This document shows positions 1 to 8,922 of a stretch of 58,759 nt of DNA, one piece after another. Origin of the DNA: an uncultured Candidatus Saccharibacteria bacterium (GTDB taxonomy: Bacteria; Patescibacteriota; Saccharimonadia; Saccharimonadales; Saccharimonadaceae); the NCBI GenBank assembly GCA_946408595.1, contig CAMJSX010000004.1, positions 1-58,759 of the forward strand, written 5' to 3'. A program made the position numbers and the translations under genes. How positions within the stretch are numbered: position 1 is the stretch's first letter; each line of letters opens with the position of its first letter. Below the pieces are notes generated by a model. That model made no database searches. It worked only from the letters and a program-made list of their open reading frames with translations, and was not told where the DNA came from.

Positions 1-86
1 ATATTATAACATAATTTTAATAAAATTTAGCTCTTGCGTTTTTCCTTATGATTATGTATGATTAGTATAAGGATAAGCGAGGTAAT

Positions 87-770
87 ATGTTAGATAGTAA
101 CCAAGACCAGCACAGAGTTGTAGTCTCACGCCAGCCGAGAGTATCTACGGCGGTTAATCATAAGAATACAGTTAGACCGACCATGCATAGCGTCCAACAG
201 GCTCAAACGCAACCGACAGCCCAGGAATTAAAAGCCGCTGCCATTAAGAAAGTCTTAAACACCACTGCAAAAAGCGAGACTCAAACTAAGAAGAGTAGTC
301 ACATCCACTTTGGTTTCAAGCGAGTATTACTTGCTCTCGCTTGTTCGGCAGTGGCAGTTTTTGCGATTGTTTATTTTGTCAATCTGAACGCACCTAATAT
401 TTCTTTGAAGGTCGCCGCAATGCAGACCGGGATCGAAGCGTCTTATCCAGCCTACATACCGATGGGTTATAGCTTATCTGACATTACCTCAGAAAGTGGC
501 AAAATCACTCTCAACTTCAAAAATTCCGACACCGAAGAAAAGTATTCAATCATAGAAGAAAAATCATCTTGGGATACGAACGCCTTGTTGAACAACTACG
601 TTCGCAAAGAATACAATGACGACTACACAGTTGTCAAAGAGCAAGGTTTGACTATCTATATTAATAATAGCAATGCGACCTGGGTGAATGGCGGAATAAT
701 TTATAAACTGATTGCACCGACGGATTCTCTCACCAAAAAACAGATTAAAAGAATTGCCGTTTCTCTCTAA
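87..770 (+). CDS. Single-pass membrane protein with DUF4367-like outer domain
   Basis: Function not known. The 227-residue product has a polar, Gln/Thr-rich N-terminus (1-79), one membrane segment at about 80-99 and an outer domain of about 128 residues. The outer part carries a YIPMGYSL stretch near residue 123 that resembles the start of DUF4367-type modules; that likeness is by eye only. The start is supported by GCGAGG seven bases upstream. The gene ends 18 bases before gltX, whose own -10 box lies in that gap, so the two are probably separate transcription units. The N-in, C-out topology is inferred from basic residues before the membrane segment. Confidence 0.6.
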   Translation: MLDSNQDQHRVVVSRQPRVSTAVNHKNTVRPTMHSVQQAQTQPTAQELKAAAIKKVLNTTAKSETQTKKSSHIHFGFKRVLLALACSAVAVFAIVYFVNLNAPNISLKVAAMQTGIEASYPAYIPMGYSLSDITSESGKITLNFKNSDTEEKYSIIEEKSSWDTNALLNNYVRKEYNDDYTVVKEQGLTIYINNSNATWVNGGIIYKLIAPTDSLTKKQIKRIAVSL

Positions 771-773
771 AAG

Positions 774-788
774 TGGTATAATAATAGC
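774..788 (+). promoter_or_regulatory. Extended -10 promoter, leaderless gltX
   Basis: TGgTATAAT (hexamer 777-782) followed by six bases and then the gltX ATG at 789. With normal sigma-70 spacing, +1 falls on the A of the start codon. No SD is present. Confidence 0.7.
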
Positions 789-2231
789 ATGAAAAAAGCT
801 ATTACTCGTTTTGCACCAAGCCCAACCGGCTATATCCATATCGGAAATGTTCGTTCCGCTATTTATCCATATTTAGTTGCCAAACAAAGCAACGGGAAAC
901 TGATTCTTAGAATTGAAGATACTGATCGTGGACGCTATGTTGAAGGTGCAACCGAGCTAATTGAGGATACTTTGAAATGGCTTGGCCTAGATTGGGACGA
1001 AGGTCCAATCGTCGGCGGTCCAAATGAACCATACTTCCAAAGCGAACGTAAAGATATTTATGTCAAATGGGCAAAGAAGTTGATAGATGCTGGACGCGCC
1101 TATGCCGATCCAACCCCAGAAGAAAAGATTGACGAATATCGCCGCGAATGCAATGAGAAAAAAATACCATTTCTATATCGTAATTTCCGCCCAGAAAACC
1201 CACCAAAATGGGAACCTGGCATGCCAATCCGTCTAAAAACTATTCCAAAATCGTATGATTGGCATGACGAAGTAATGGGCGATATGCACACCGGACCAGA
1301 AGTCTTGGATGATATTATTTTGATTAAAAAAGATGGCTTCCCAACCTATAATTTTGCCCATATCGTAGATGATGCCGAAATGGACATTACCCACGTCATG
1401 CGTGGGGTTGAATATTTATCCAGCACGCCAAATTATTTGGCCTTGTATGAAGCTCTTGGGCTTGATCGACCACTTCTAGTGTCTTTACCGCACATTTTAG
1501 CGCCTACTGGTAATAAGAAGCTTGGTAAACGCGACGGAGCTAAATCAGTAACCGAATACCGCGATGACGGCGTACTCCCAGAAGCAATGTTAAACTATCT
1601 TGCTTGCCTTGGCTGGAATGACGGTACTGAACAAGAAATCTACACTAAGGACGAACTAATTAAGTGTTTTTCAATCGACCGCATTCAGAACTCCGGCGCT
1701 CGTTATGACGAAACTAAACTATTATGGATGAACGGGCAATGGATTCGTCGCATCTTTGATGAACAAGGCGCCAGGGCTCTATATGACCGCACTATCGGTT
1801 TTTGGCCAGAAGAAGCCGAGAACTATTCAGAAGATTATCGCGTCAAGGTTCTGTCGATTATTTATGATCGTCTGAAAACCTTATCAGATCTAAAGACTAT
1901 GACTAACTATTTCTTCACCGAACCAGAAATAGACATCAATGCCATCGTCGAAAACAAATTCCTGAAGAAAATGAGTGAAGCCGAGATTGAAAATCTCCTC
2001 AAAGTAGCAATCAAGAAATTATCCAGCATCAAGGAATGGAATGAAGATGAACTACAGACAGCACTCAACGAACTTTTGACCGAAACAGGGAAAAAGCCAG
2101 CCGAATTATTCTCCCTCATTAGAATATCAGTTTCTTTCGCACCATTTAGCCCAGCACTAAACCTCACCCTAGCAGTCCTAGGGCGTGAAAAATCACTCGC
2201 TAGACTAAACGCCGTAGCAAGAAGTATTTAA
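789..2231 (+). CDS. gltX: Glutamyl-tRNA synthetase
   Basis: Charges tRNA-Glu with glutamate in the cytoplasm; class I synthetase. The HIGH-type motif is seen at about residues 11-25 (SPTGYIHIGNVR) and the KMSKS-type loop near 243-250 reads KKLGKRDG, so the usual serine is glycine. The 480-residue length is normal for bacterial GltX, with an alpha-helical anticodon-binding C-terminus. The start is fixed by the -10 box six bases upstream. The window also encodes a tRNA-Glu (CTC anticodon) 2.3 kb downstream. Whether this enzyme also charges tRNA-Gln (non-discriminating type, with GatCAB) cannot be judged here. The stop lies five bases from the convergent surface-protein gene. Confidence 0.96.
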   Translation: MKKAITRFAPSPTGYIHIGNVRSAIYPYLVAKQSNGKLILRIEDTDRGRYVEGATELIEDTLKWLGLDWDEGPIVGGPNEPYFQSERKDIYVKWAKKLIDAGRAYADPTPEEKIDEYRRECNEKKIPFLYRNFRPENPPKWEPGMPIRLKTIPKSYDWHDEVMGDMHTGPEVLDDIILIKKDGFPTYNFAHIVDDAEMDITHVMRGVEYLSSTPNYLALYEALGLDRPLLVSLPHILAPTGNKKLGKRDGAKSVTEYRDDGVLPEAMLNYLACLGWNDGTEQEIYTKDELIKCFSIDRIQNSGARYDETKLLWMNGQWIRRIFDEQGARALYDRTIGFWPEEAENYSEDYRVKVLSIIYDRLKTLSDLKTMTNYFFTEPEIDINAIVENKFLKKMSEAEIENLLKVAIKKLSSIKEWNEDELQTALNELLTETGKKPAELFSLIRISVSFAPFSPALNLTLAVLGREKSLARLNAVARSI

Positions 2232-2235
2232 TTAA

Positions 2236-3192
2236 TTAGTATTCCTCTTCTTCTTCATCGTCTTTGCGACGTTTTGCTGCAATCAGGAAGAACAAACCTG
2301 TTGTAGCAGCAATTGCTGAAGTGACCGCAAGACCAGTAGCCAGTGGAGTACCTTCGTTAACTACGGTAGTAGTCACGCCCGCTGGATCAGCATAAGAAAA
2401 GTTCACAGTATTTCCCGAATTAACCTTCGTGGTATTCGTAGTGGTGTGGTTAGTTGAATCTGAGGTAGATGAAGTATAAGCTGTGGTATTAGTAGTGCTA
2501 TTATATGTCGGCGTATTTGGTTGGAGATTTCCAGGATCAACCGGATTAACTGGAGTAATTGGGTTATCATTTTGATTGTCTTCTGGAGTCGTGATAACAC
2601 CAGTGACTACACTAATAACTACTGTACCTTCATATGTACCAGAAGCGATAGTTGAATCAGCTTTCGCACCGAAATAAACGTTTTGGGTAGCCGAACCAGT
2701 ACCAGTTAGAAGCGTATTTGGAGTTGCATTCTTAAGAGCAACTTGTTTATAGGTCACATCATCGGTCGACCAACCCCAGAATTTAGTGTTGGTGGTGTTA
2801 CTTCTAGTCCAATCAGCCGAAAGTGTTGGGATGGTATCACTAGAAAAAGAGCTAGCTCGGTTAGAAAGAGCAGCGCTAGTGGTAGAGTCGCTAGTCATTG
2901 ATGCGGTAAAACCAGCTGAGTTATTAGTTGCAATATTCAAGGTAATAGTATTTATTAATAAATCACTTACCCATTTGCCAGCAGATTGATTATATGTCAA
3001 AGAACCAGATGCCATTACATCTGGAGTAGTAACGGAAACCGCAAGTGATTCCTGAACGTTAACCTGAAAAATTACATCTTCTTCCGTCGCCTTCGCCACA
3101 GAAAAGAAAAACATTGGAGTCAAAAATAAAGCAAATATAACTATAGAACAAACTATGTTTATGTTAAATTTTAGTGTGTTATGCCTGACCAT
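2236..3192 (-). CDS. Secreted Thr/Ser-rich surface protein with C-terminal membrane anchor
   Basis: No named family recognised. The product (318 residues from the ATG at 3192) has an N-terminal signal-like hydrophobic segment (about residues 10-36, ending near AKA), a beta-rich domain with a GTYEGTVVISVVTG end, a Thr/Asn/Pro-rich linker (about 205-280), a hydrophobic segment near 290-308 and a tail of RRK plus acidic residues. That tail fits a C-terminal membrane anchor with a cytoplasmic tip. The domain layout (asparagine/threonine-rich, ATNNSAGF, then WGWS, then GTY near its end) resembles the N-terminal module of the two giant proteins at 4700-12531. A longer reading from 3210 exists, but the ATG at 3192 is six bases from a TATAAT box and is preferred. 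Confidence 0.65.
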   Translation of the reverse strand: MVRHNTLKFNINIVCSIVIFALFLTPMFFFSVAKATEEDVIFQVNVQESLAVSVTTPDVMASGSLTYNQSAGKWVSDLLINTITLNIATNNSAGFTASMTSDSTTSAALSNRASSFSSDTIPTLSADWTRSNTTNTKFWGWSTDDVTYKQVALKNATPNTLLTGTGSATQNVYFGAKADSTIASGTYEGTVVISVVTGVITTPEDNQNDNPITPVNPVDPGNLQPNTPTYNSTTNTTAYTSSTSDSTNHTTTNTTKVNSGNTVNFSYADPAGVTTTVVNEGTPLATGLAVTSAIAATTGLFFLIAAKRRKDDEEEEEY

Positions 3193-3207
3193 AAGCATAT
3201 TATAACA
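3193..3207 (-). promoter_or_regulatory. Extended -10 promoter, leaderless surface protein
   Basis: Minus strand TGtTATAAT (hexamer 3199-3204), then ATGCTT, then ATG at 3192. Same six-base spacing as the other leaderless genes; the spacer is identical to that of pth. Confidence 0.7.
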
Positions 3208-3262
3208 CAATCATTTTATTTTGTGCTAAAATTATAGAAAATAGTTATGGATATTTTAAGAA

Positions 3263-4456
3263 ATGAATGAAAGTTTTCCACAAGGCGACAAGATAAAAGG
3301 CTCAAAAGCATGGTTAGTCCTTTTAATAATAGGTATTTTAGAGGTTCTCGGTGGAGCAGCTTGTGTCCTGGTGATCTTTTTAATGCCAAAAGAAGTTTTA
3401 CCAGATTTAGATTTTCCAGAAGTGCCATCAGCCAAAGTGGAGAACAAGTTTTATAGCCATTTGACTGGTCTACCAGTAGCAGACGAAGCAGCAATCACTG
3501 CACCAACTTATTGTATTCAGACACCAAACGGTACCGACGGAGCAAGACCACAGGCTGGTCTCGATGAAGCTGGCGTTATCTTTGAAGCGATCGCCGAAGC
3601 AGGCATTACTCGGTTTGCCGCAATCTATCAAAATCCCTCGTCGGCAGTAATTGGCCCAATTCGCTCGCTCCGTTTATACTATTTACACTGGGATACACCA
3701 TTTGACTGCACGATTGTCCACGCTGGTGGCGCCGATGACGCAATAGCTGCAGTACGAAGCGGTGGATATAAAGATTTGTCAGAAAACTACTGGTATATGT
3801 ATCGTGAATATAATGGTGGAAGGGCCTGGAATAACCTATTTACCACTTCAGCCTTGCTTCGGCAAATGAACGCCGATTGGGAACATGGTAATTCTAACGT
3901 AATCGGGTTTAAACGCATGACGCCAGAAGAGTCTTTGAAGGCTCGAGCAGACGCTGTAGCCAAAGAAAAACTTATTATTACTAAACCGACCACCGAAGAT
4001 TTATCCAAACTCACACCTAAAGCCTCGAGTATTAGTATTTGGTTTGGTCGTTCGGCAAATTTCAATGTGATTTATACTTATAACTCAGAAACTAATAAAT
4101 ATGCTCGTAGCTATGAGTCCGGTGCAGCACACGAAATCTACGCTTGTCCGAAAGAAAGCTTAGGTGAAGTAAACCCAAATACAAACTGCAACTTAACGCA
4201 GCTTAGCCCATCCGTAGTAGTAGCAATGATTGTAGAAGAAAGAAAAGCTTGGGATGGTTATCACGAAGACATTACCACAATTGGTTCCGGCACAGCATAT
4301 ATTTTTCAAAACGGTGACGTAATTGCAGGCACCTGGAAAAAGAACTCCGTTGGAGAACAAATTCAGTTCTTTGACGGGGAAGGAAAAGAAGTCGCCCTCG
4401 CCCCAGGGCAAACCTTCGTCGAAGCCGTCCCCGCCTATGGTGGTGTTGAATATTAG
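3263..4456 (+). CDS. DUF3048 (YerB-like) membrane-anchored protein
   Basis: The 397-residue product has one N-terminal membrane segment (about 16-40) and an extracellular DUF3048-type body. Diagnostic stretches are RPQAGLDEAGVIFEAIAEAG followed by ITRFAAIYQ, GPIRSLRLYY, and a C-terminal YHEDITTIGSGTAYIFQNGDVIAGTW. YerB of Bacillus is a lipoprotein of this family with no settled biochemical role. Here there is no lipobox; the anchor is a plain transmembrane helix. An ATG at 3246 stops after seven codons, so the ATG at 3263 is the first usable start; no strong SD is visible. The gene ends 28 bases before tRNA-Glu. Confidence 0.85.
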   Translation: MNESFPQGDKIKGSKAWLVLLIIGILEVLGGAACVLVIFLMPKEVLPDLDFPEVPSAKVENKFYSHLTGLPVADEAAITAPTYCIQTPNGTDGARPQAGLDEAGVIFEAIAEAGITRFAAIYQNPSSAVIGPIRSLRLYYLHWDTPFDCTIVHAGGADDAIAAVRSGGYKDLSENYWYMYREYNGGRAWNNLFTTSALLRQMNADWEHGNSNVIGFKRMTPEESLKARADAVAKEKLIITKPTTEDLSKLTPKASSISIWFGRSANFNVIYTYNSETNKYARSYESGAAHEIYACPKESLGEVNPNTNCNLTQLSPSVVVAMIVEERKAWDGYHEDITTIGSGTAYIFQNGDVIAGTWKKNSVGEQIQFFDGEGKEVALAPGQTFVEAVPAYGGVEY

Positions 4457-4465
4457 ATAAGTTTG

Positions 4466-4474
4466 TGTTAAAAT
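4466..4474 (+). promoter_or_regulatory. Extended -10 promoter of tRNA-Glu
   Basis: TGtTAAAAT with the hexamer at 4469-4474 places +1 near 4481, four bases before the tRNA 5' end. Confidence 0.5.
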
Positions 4475-4484
4475 ATAACTACTT

Positions 4485-4561
4485 GGTTCCGTCGTCTAGT
4501 GGTCTAGGACGTCTGGTTCTCATCCAGAAAATCGCGGGTTCGACTCCCGCCGGAATCACCA
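4485..4561 (+). tRNA. tRNA-Glu (anticodon CTC)
   Basis: A full cloverleaf can be drawn. The acceptor is GGTTCCG with CGGAATC, the anticodon stem is TCTGG/CCAGA around the loop TTCTCAT (anticodon CTC, reads GAG), and the T arm is GCGGG-TTCGACT-CCCGC. CCA is encoded (4559-4561). The CTC form implies that a separate tRNA-Glu(TTC) should exist elsewhere. Confidence 0.95.
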
Positions 4562-4603
4562 AAGTAAACAAAATGAACCCGCAGGGTTCTTTTTGTTTAC
4601 TTT
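4561..4603. terminator. Long two-part hairpin after tRNA-Glu
   Basis: A 13-bp arm at 4561-4573 (AAAGTAAACAAAA) pairs with 4591-4603, and inside it GAACCC (4575-4580) pairs with GGGTTC (4584-4589) around a GCA loop. It starts at the last base of the encoded CCA. There is no U-run outside the stem, but the 3' arm itself is T-rich, so it may end transcription in either direction. Confidence 0.6.
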
Positions 4604-4605
4604 GG

Positions 4606-4698
4606 TTGGTCCCCGACAGGGGACCGAAGCCGCGAAGCGGGTTCGCTCGCCAAAGGCGAATAGCCGAAGCGAAGCGGAGGCTAACTCCCGCTAAGCTA
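4606..4698. repeat. GC-rich run of short palindromes between tRNA-Glu and a giant surface gene
   Basis: GGTCCCC (4608-4614) pairs with GGGGACC (4619-4625) around GACA. Further CGAAGCGG/GAAGCGG-type repeats follow up to the stop of the surface-protein gene at 4700. The block is much richer in G+C than its surroundings. It reads as an intergenic palindromic (REP-like) cluster; function not known. Confidence 0.4.
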
Positions 4699-4699
4699 T

Positions 4700-7600
4700 T
4701 TACGACCCGAGCACACAACGCACAGAGGTACCGTAGAGGCGACTGTAGCCACTGGACGGAACCACAGCGCTAGAAACGACGTAGAGGGTGTACATACTGC
4801 TAGTACTGTTCCACGTAGAGGACCAGAAGTAGCTGTAGGAGCCCTGATTGTACGCCGAGCTATTGACGAAATACCCAGAGAGCGGCGTAGAAAGGGCGTT
4901 GCGCAGTGCTGCTGCTTGTCCAATCGTAGCACCACTATAAGCTGCGTAAAGAGTGCCGTAGTCCGTAATCCTCGTCGTACCGCTATTAGTATTACCTGTT
5001 GGAAGACGCCAGCCTGCTGGGCAAATGTCAGATTCTATATCGCGCCAAGTATCTGCCACATCCACCCCAGCATTACTGGCATAACAATACGATCCGGCAC
5101 TAGCGGCACAATAATTATAATACACACCGATTTTACCGCTACCTGGGCCATAAGCGATTGGTGATATACTATCTGCCGTCCATTGGTTGGTGCTTGGATC
5201 ATGTGCACAGTAAGAAGCGTTAGCGCACGTTCCACTTGTGGCAATATATGGTAAGTTATATGAGTTAGTCCAGCTACCACCGCTCAAAGTTTTAGTTTGC
5301 ACTGCCGCAGTGGAAAATGAACCGGTACAAGTATTGCCGTCATACGAGCCAGTTAAAAGACAAGAAATAGCTTGTGCTGAAGCATTGGTGTTGCTTGTAG
5401 ACAAAGTAATCTTATCAGTACCACTATAACTTGGTAAGGCTTTAGAGAGATCTAACCTTAGATTATCTAGCATCCAAACTTTACCATCGCAAAGTTCCGC
5501 CACCCAGTAAGCTTCATTATCGCGCGAGTCATATACAAGCTGTGGAGTAATAGCCTCATTTTTACAATTATTATTTGGTGTAGTTCCTGACGCCGAAACT
5601 GTAGCAATGTCCGTAGTTGCTTGTTGGCTAGTAATAGTAATAGTAGCATCACCTGAAGGTGTGTATGAAGCAACACCTCTAGCACTACTAGTCGGGTCAC
5701 CACCAGTAGCAGACCAACCAGTAACAGCATATCTTGCTGAAGAAATAATTGAAACATAGTAAGTCTTATTACGCTCTAAAGTGACAGTGGAGCCACTTGT
5801 AGTTACGGTTTGAGCTGGACCATCTTCCTTTTTAAGGGTTACACTTTCAACTCCGTTAGCAAAATTCACCGTAACCGAAACCGGATCATAACGCATACAG
5901 CGCACAGACACACCACTTATAACACTTGTCATTATTATCGGAAGTGCATTTGCTGTGCCAACCACCATATCATAATTGTATTGCTCACGATACCAAGTTG
6001 AAGACCAAATATCCGTACTAGTGCCATGGCCATGGACAGAACCACTATAATAACTACCTGAAAATGCCGTAGATAGAGCATTACGAAAAGCCACTATTTG
6101 ACCAGACGTAGCATCTGCATATTGATTATATAAGTTCTGAAGTTCACCACCACCAGTTACAGAGTTATATTCACCACCAGTCGGCATGCGCCATCCCTTC
6201 GGGCAAATATCTCCTTCAATATCACGTGCAGTAGGTGCAACAGTAGTATTTGGATCGGTAGTCGGAGTGCCAGTGCCACTTGAACCATCACCATAACAAA
6301 AAGTACCAGCCGAAGCCGCACAATAATTGTAATAAACACCTACTTTACCAAGACCTTGCCCATAAGTCGTTGACGCTACAGTGTCTTTCGTATAAGAACC
6401 AACCCATCCACTACCATTATCGGCAACAGCATTCCCGCCGACGTTAACCCGAGGTTCTGAAAAGCTATAAGAAGAGGAATTCCAGTTAGAACCAGAAAGT
6501 CCAGTAATAGCATATTTGTCTGAGGCAGTCCCTCCACCATTCTTAAGATAACCCAATGCAGTATTTGAAGCATTAGTATTAGACTCACTGAGACTATTAA
6601 TCACTGTTGAATCAGTGAGGTCTAGCCTTAGATTATCCAGCATCCAATAGTTTCCGTCGCAAAGCCTCGCCACATAGTAAGCCTCATTATCACGTGGATC
6701 ATATACTAAAGTCGGGGTAGGCGTCTGATTTTTACAATCGCTAGATACTGGATCAGTCGATACCGGCAAAGAAGACATATCTACAGTAGCCTCTTGGCTA
6801 GCTAAGGTGATAGTAGCGTTGCTACTTGGCGCAGTAAAAACAGTAGATGGGTTAGAACTATTAGCTAATGAGCCAGCCGTAATCGTCCAACTATAAAAGC
6901 CATATTTAGTCGCATATTCGCCACCAATAGTATAATCACGTCCCTCAACAGCTTGCGTAGTTTGGTTATTAGTATATTTAACACCGTCAAAGTAAATACC
7001 GGTTGTATTGGCATCGGCAGTCTTAAATGTGATGGTATATGTCTTATCCCACTGAGCATAAAGCGTCACATTAGTGGCAGCCGTGCCAGCAATTGCATAA
7101 TAGCTATCACCTTCATTATAAGTCGTACCACTACCATCCGGCCTAGTATTCCAGCTGTTAAAAGCATACCCACTGCGGGAAAAAGCATTATTTGTAATAG
7201 TGCCAAATTTATTTGCATCAATAGTTTGTGAGTTTACAGTGCCAGTGGCATCACTAGCATTTTTATCGTAAGTAATCTCCGTAGAACCAGTGTTTGCTTG
7301 TCTAGCAATACAACGAACTGGCATACCGTAACTCCTCGTAGAATAAGTAGATGCATAATACGGGTATGCTGCATTACTTTGGAAATAAAAACCATAAGCA
7401 TAATCCGCACTATTAGTCTTATTCGTACGATAATAAATACTAGCGCCATTAGTAATAGTAGTGCCATTTTTATAGCCAGTTCGTGAAAAGTACATCGGCG
7501 CACTACTTAAATTAGTATAACCATTCGTCGCATATTTTCCACTCGCGCCAAAAGCAGATACATAATTGGTCAAAATATTCTGACTCACTAAAGTCAAATT

Positions 7601-8869
7601 TACTTCTGAATAATAACCACCATCCGTAGTAGTATCGCTGGTTTTACTTTGCGGCAACCGCCATCCCTTTGGACAAATAGAGTTTCCCATAGTTACAGAG
7701 TTGAGTGTATTAGTATTATTAGAAGCCACCGACGCCGTAAAATTATAATAATTCCCAGAATGATAATGCGGACAAGTACCATCGTTATGAGCGGCTTCAC
7801 AAGCTACTCTCGTAGAATACGATGTAGCACTACCAGAGGAGTTTATATAATAATAGTATTCTCCACGATCAAAGGAATACGGCACATTGTTACTCGGAGT
7901 CCAAGCTTCGGCTGTTGTAGTAGCAGCAGTCGCAGCTGGTACCCAAGTGATAATGCCGCCAGCGCATGTTTCCGAAGCATTACTACAACTATAATTATTA
8001 GTTGCAGTATAGTTTTGCGATCCATAAGTATTAAGATCAGTATTTAAAGAAGTTAAAGCAACATAATTATTAGCTTTGGTATCCGAAACTAAATCTAGGT
8101 CCAAGTTCTGCGTCATCCAAACTCTACCGTCTTTCATCTTAGCAACGTAATATTTCTTATAATCACGATTATCATAAAGTTGATATTGGACTTCTGGCTC
8201 CATAGAATTAATTACTCTATCATTTATATCTTGCATACAAACAGCAGTATCAATGGTAGTAGTCGTTGGATTACAATCCGGTCTATTTGCTACAGCCACG
8301 ATTACAAAGGTATTGGAATAAGTACCTGGCTTAGTTGTAGTATCCACTCTCGCGCCAATAGAAATGGTATAATTTACCGCCGTATTGTTGCCAGCTTCTG
8401 AAGTTTCGTCGATAACATCGCCATTAGCGGTTGGCGCTGGATGAAAATCGGTATTTGCTGCCGAATTAAACTTGCTTGGTAAATAACCCCAGGTGTTGTT
8501 TAGATTATTAGCTAATGCATAAGTATTATCTGCATAATTAGTCGGAGAAACCGCAGAAGTAATAGAAGTAAGTGCAGTATTTGCCGTAGAGTTAATTAAA
8601 GTTCTAGCACTAGCGGCGGAAGAAGAAGCTCTAATACTTAGTAAATACCCACCAAGACCATTAAGCGTCACTGAAATACCTAAATTTGAAGAAGAAGCAA
8701 AAGTGCCATCAGAAGAAGTTGGTGTTGTCAAAAGGGAAAGTGAAGAACTATCTAAGCTAAGTGTAAGAGTCGCAGCAGAAGTATCAGAAGCAAAAAGAAA
8801 CGGCAAAATGAATGTCATAACTAGTATGACAATACTACCTTTAAAAACGCTATTTTTTATTTTGTGCAT
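4700..8869 (-). CDS. Giant secreted protein with three FISUMP domains and an InlB-type repeat
   Basis: A 1389-residue predicted surface or secreted protein. A signal-like segment spans residues 8-33 (ending SAA). An N-terminal beta module (about 35-200) carries WGYLPSKFNS and GARVDTTTKPGTY. Three modules of the Fibrobacter-type major paralogous domain (FISUMP, TIGR02145) follow at about 230-520, 722-995 and 1112-1389, each with DNRD/DPRDNEAYYVA, DGxxWMxxNL, ICPKGWRLP and a closing VRC. Residues 536-613 form one InlB B-type (Flg_new) repeat ending TLYAQW, and two related beta modules separate the FISUMP units. No C-terminal membrane helix or sorting motif is seen. A probable role is attachment to, or interaction with, a host cell or matrix; this is inference. 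An AGG lies seven bases before the start. Confidence 0.8.
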   Translation of the reverse strand: MHKIKNSVFKGSIVILVMTFILPFLFASDTSAATLTLSLDSSSLSLLTTPTSSDGTFASSSNLGISVTLNGLGGYLLSIRASSSAASARTLINSTANTALTSITSAVSPTNYADNTYALANNLNNTWGYLPSKFNSAANTDFHPAPTANGDVIDETSEAGNNTAVNYTISIGARVDTTTKPGTYSNTFVIVAVANRPDCNPTTTTIDTAVCMQDINDRVINSMEPEVQYQLYDNRDYKKYYVAKMKDGRVWMTQNLDLDLVSDTKANNYVALTSLNTDLNTYGSQNYTATNNYSCSNASETCAGGIITWVPAATAATTTAEAWTPSNNVPYSFDRGEYYYYINSSGSATSYSTRVACEAAHNDGTCPHYHSGNYYNFTASVASNNTNTLNSVTMGNSICPKGWRLPQSKTSDTTTDGGYYSEVNLTLVSQNILTNYVSAFGASGKYATNGYTNLSSAPMYFSRTGYKNGTTITNGASIYYRTNKTNSADYAYGFYFQSNAAYPYYASTYSTRSYGMPVRCIARQANTGSTEITYDKNASDATGTVNSQTIDANKFGTITNNAFSRSGYAFNSWNTRPDGSGTTYNEGDSYYAIAGTAATNVTLYAQWDKTYTITFKTADANTTGIYFDGVKYTNNQTTQAVEGRDYTIGGEYATKYGFYSWTITAGSLANSSNPSTVFTAPSSNATITLASQEATVDMSSLPVSTDPVSSDCKNQTPTPTLVYDPRDNEAYYVARLCDGNYWMLDNLRLDLTDSTVINSLSESNTNASNTALGYLKNGGGTASDKYAITGLSGSNWNSSSYSFSEPRVNVGGNAVADNGSGWVGSYTKDTVASTTYGQGLGKVGVYYNYCAASAGTFCYGDGSSGTGTPTTDPNTTVAPTARDIEGDICPKGWRMPTGGEYNSVTGGGELQNLYNQYADATSGQIVAFRNALSTAFSGSYYSGSVHGHGTSTDIWSSTWYREQYNYDMVVGTANALPIIMTSVISGVSVRCMRYDPVSVTVNFANGVESVTLKKEDGPAQTVTTSGSTVTLERNKTYYVSIISSARYAVTGWSATGGDPTSSARGVASYTPSGDATITITSQQATTDIATVSASGTTPNNNCKNEAITPQLVYDSRDNEAYWVAELCDGKVWMLDNLRLDLSKALPSYSGTDKITLSTSNTNASAQAISCLLTGSYDGNTCTGSFSTAAVQTKTLSGGSWTNSYNLPYIATSGTCANASYCAHDPSTNQWTADSISPIAYGPGSGKIGVYYNYCAASAGSYCYASNAGVDVADTWRDIESDICPAGWRLPTGNTNSGTTRITDYGTLYAAYSGATIGQAAALRNALSTPLSGYFVNSSAYNQGSYSYFWSSTWNSTSSMYTLYVVSSAVVPSSGYSRLYGTSVRCVLGS

Positions 8870-8922
8870 ATAACCTGCTTACTATACTAGTATAGCATAA
8901 GCTATATTAAAAAGTAAAGGTT
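8870..8922 (-). promoter_or_regulatory. Promoter region of the 1389-residue surface protein
   Basis: On the minus strand TTTACT, an 18-base spacer and TATACT precede a short leader with GCAGGTTAT directly before the ATG. The stretch CTTATGCTA and the GCAGGT(t/c)AT...CACAAA start region recur upstream of the paralogue that starts at 12531. Confidence 0.45.

Noticed and set aside
4465-4773. 102-residue ORF across tRNA-Glu
   Set aside because: It reads through the tRNA gene and the palindrome cluster, into the antisense of the surface gene.
7649-8047. 132-residue antisense ORF in the 1389-residue gene
   Set aside because: A composition shadow of Ser/Thr/Ala-rich coding; no SD, no promoter, no domain.
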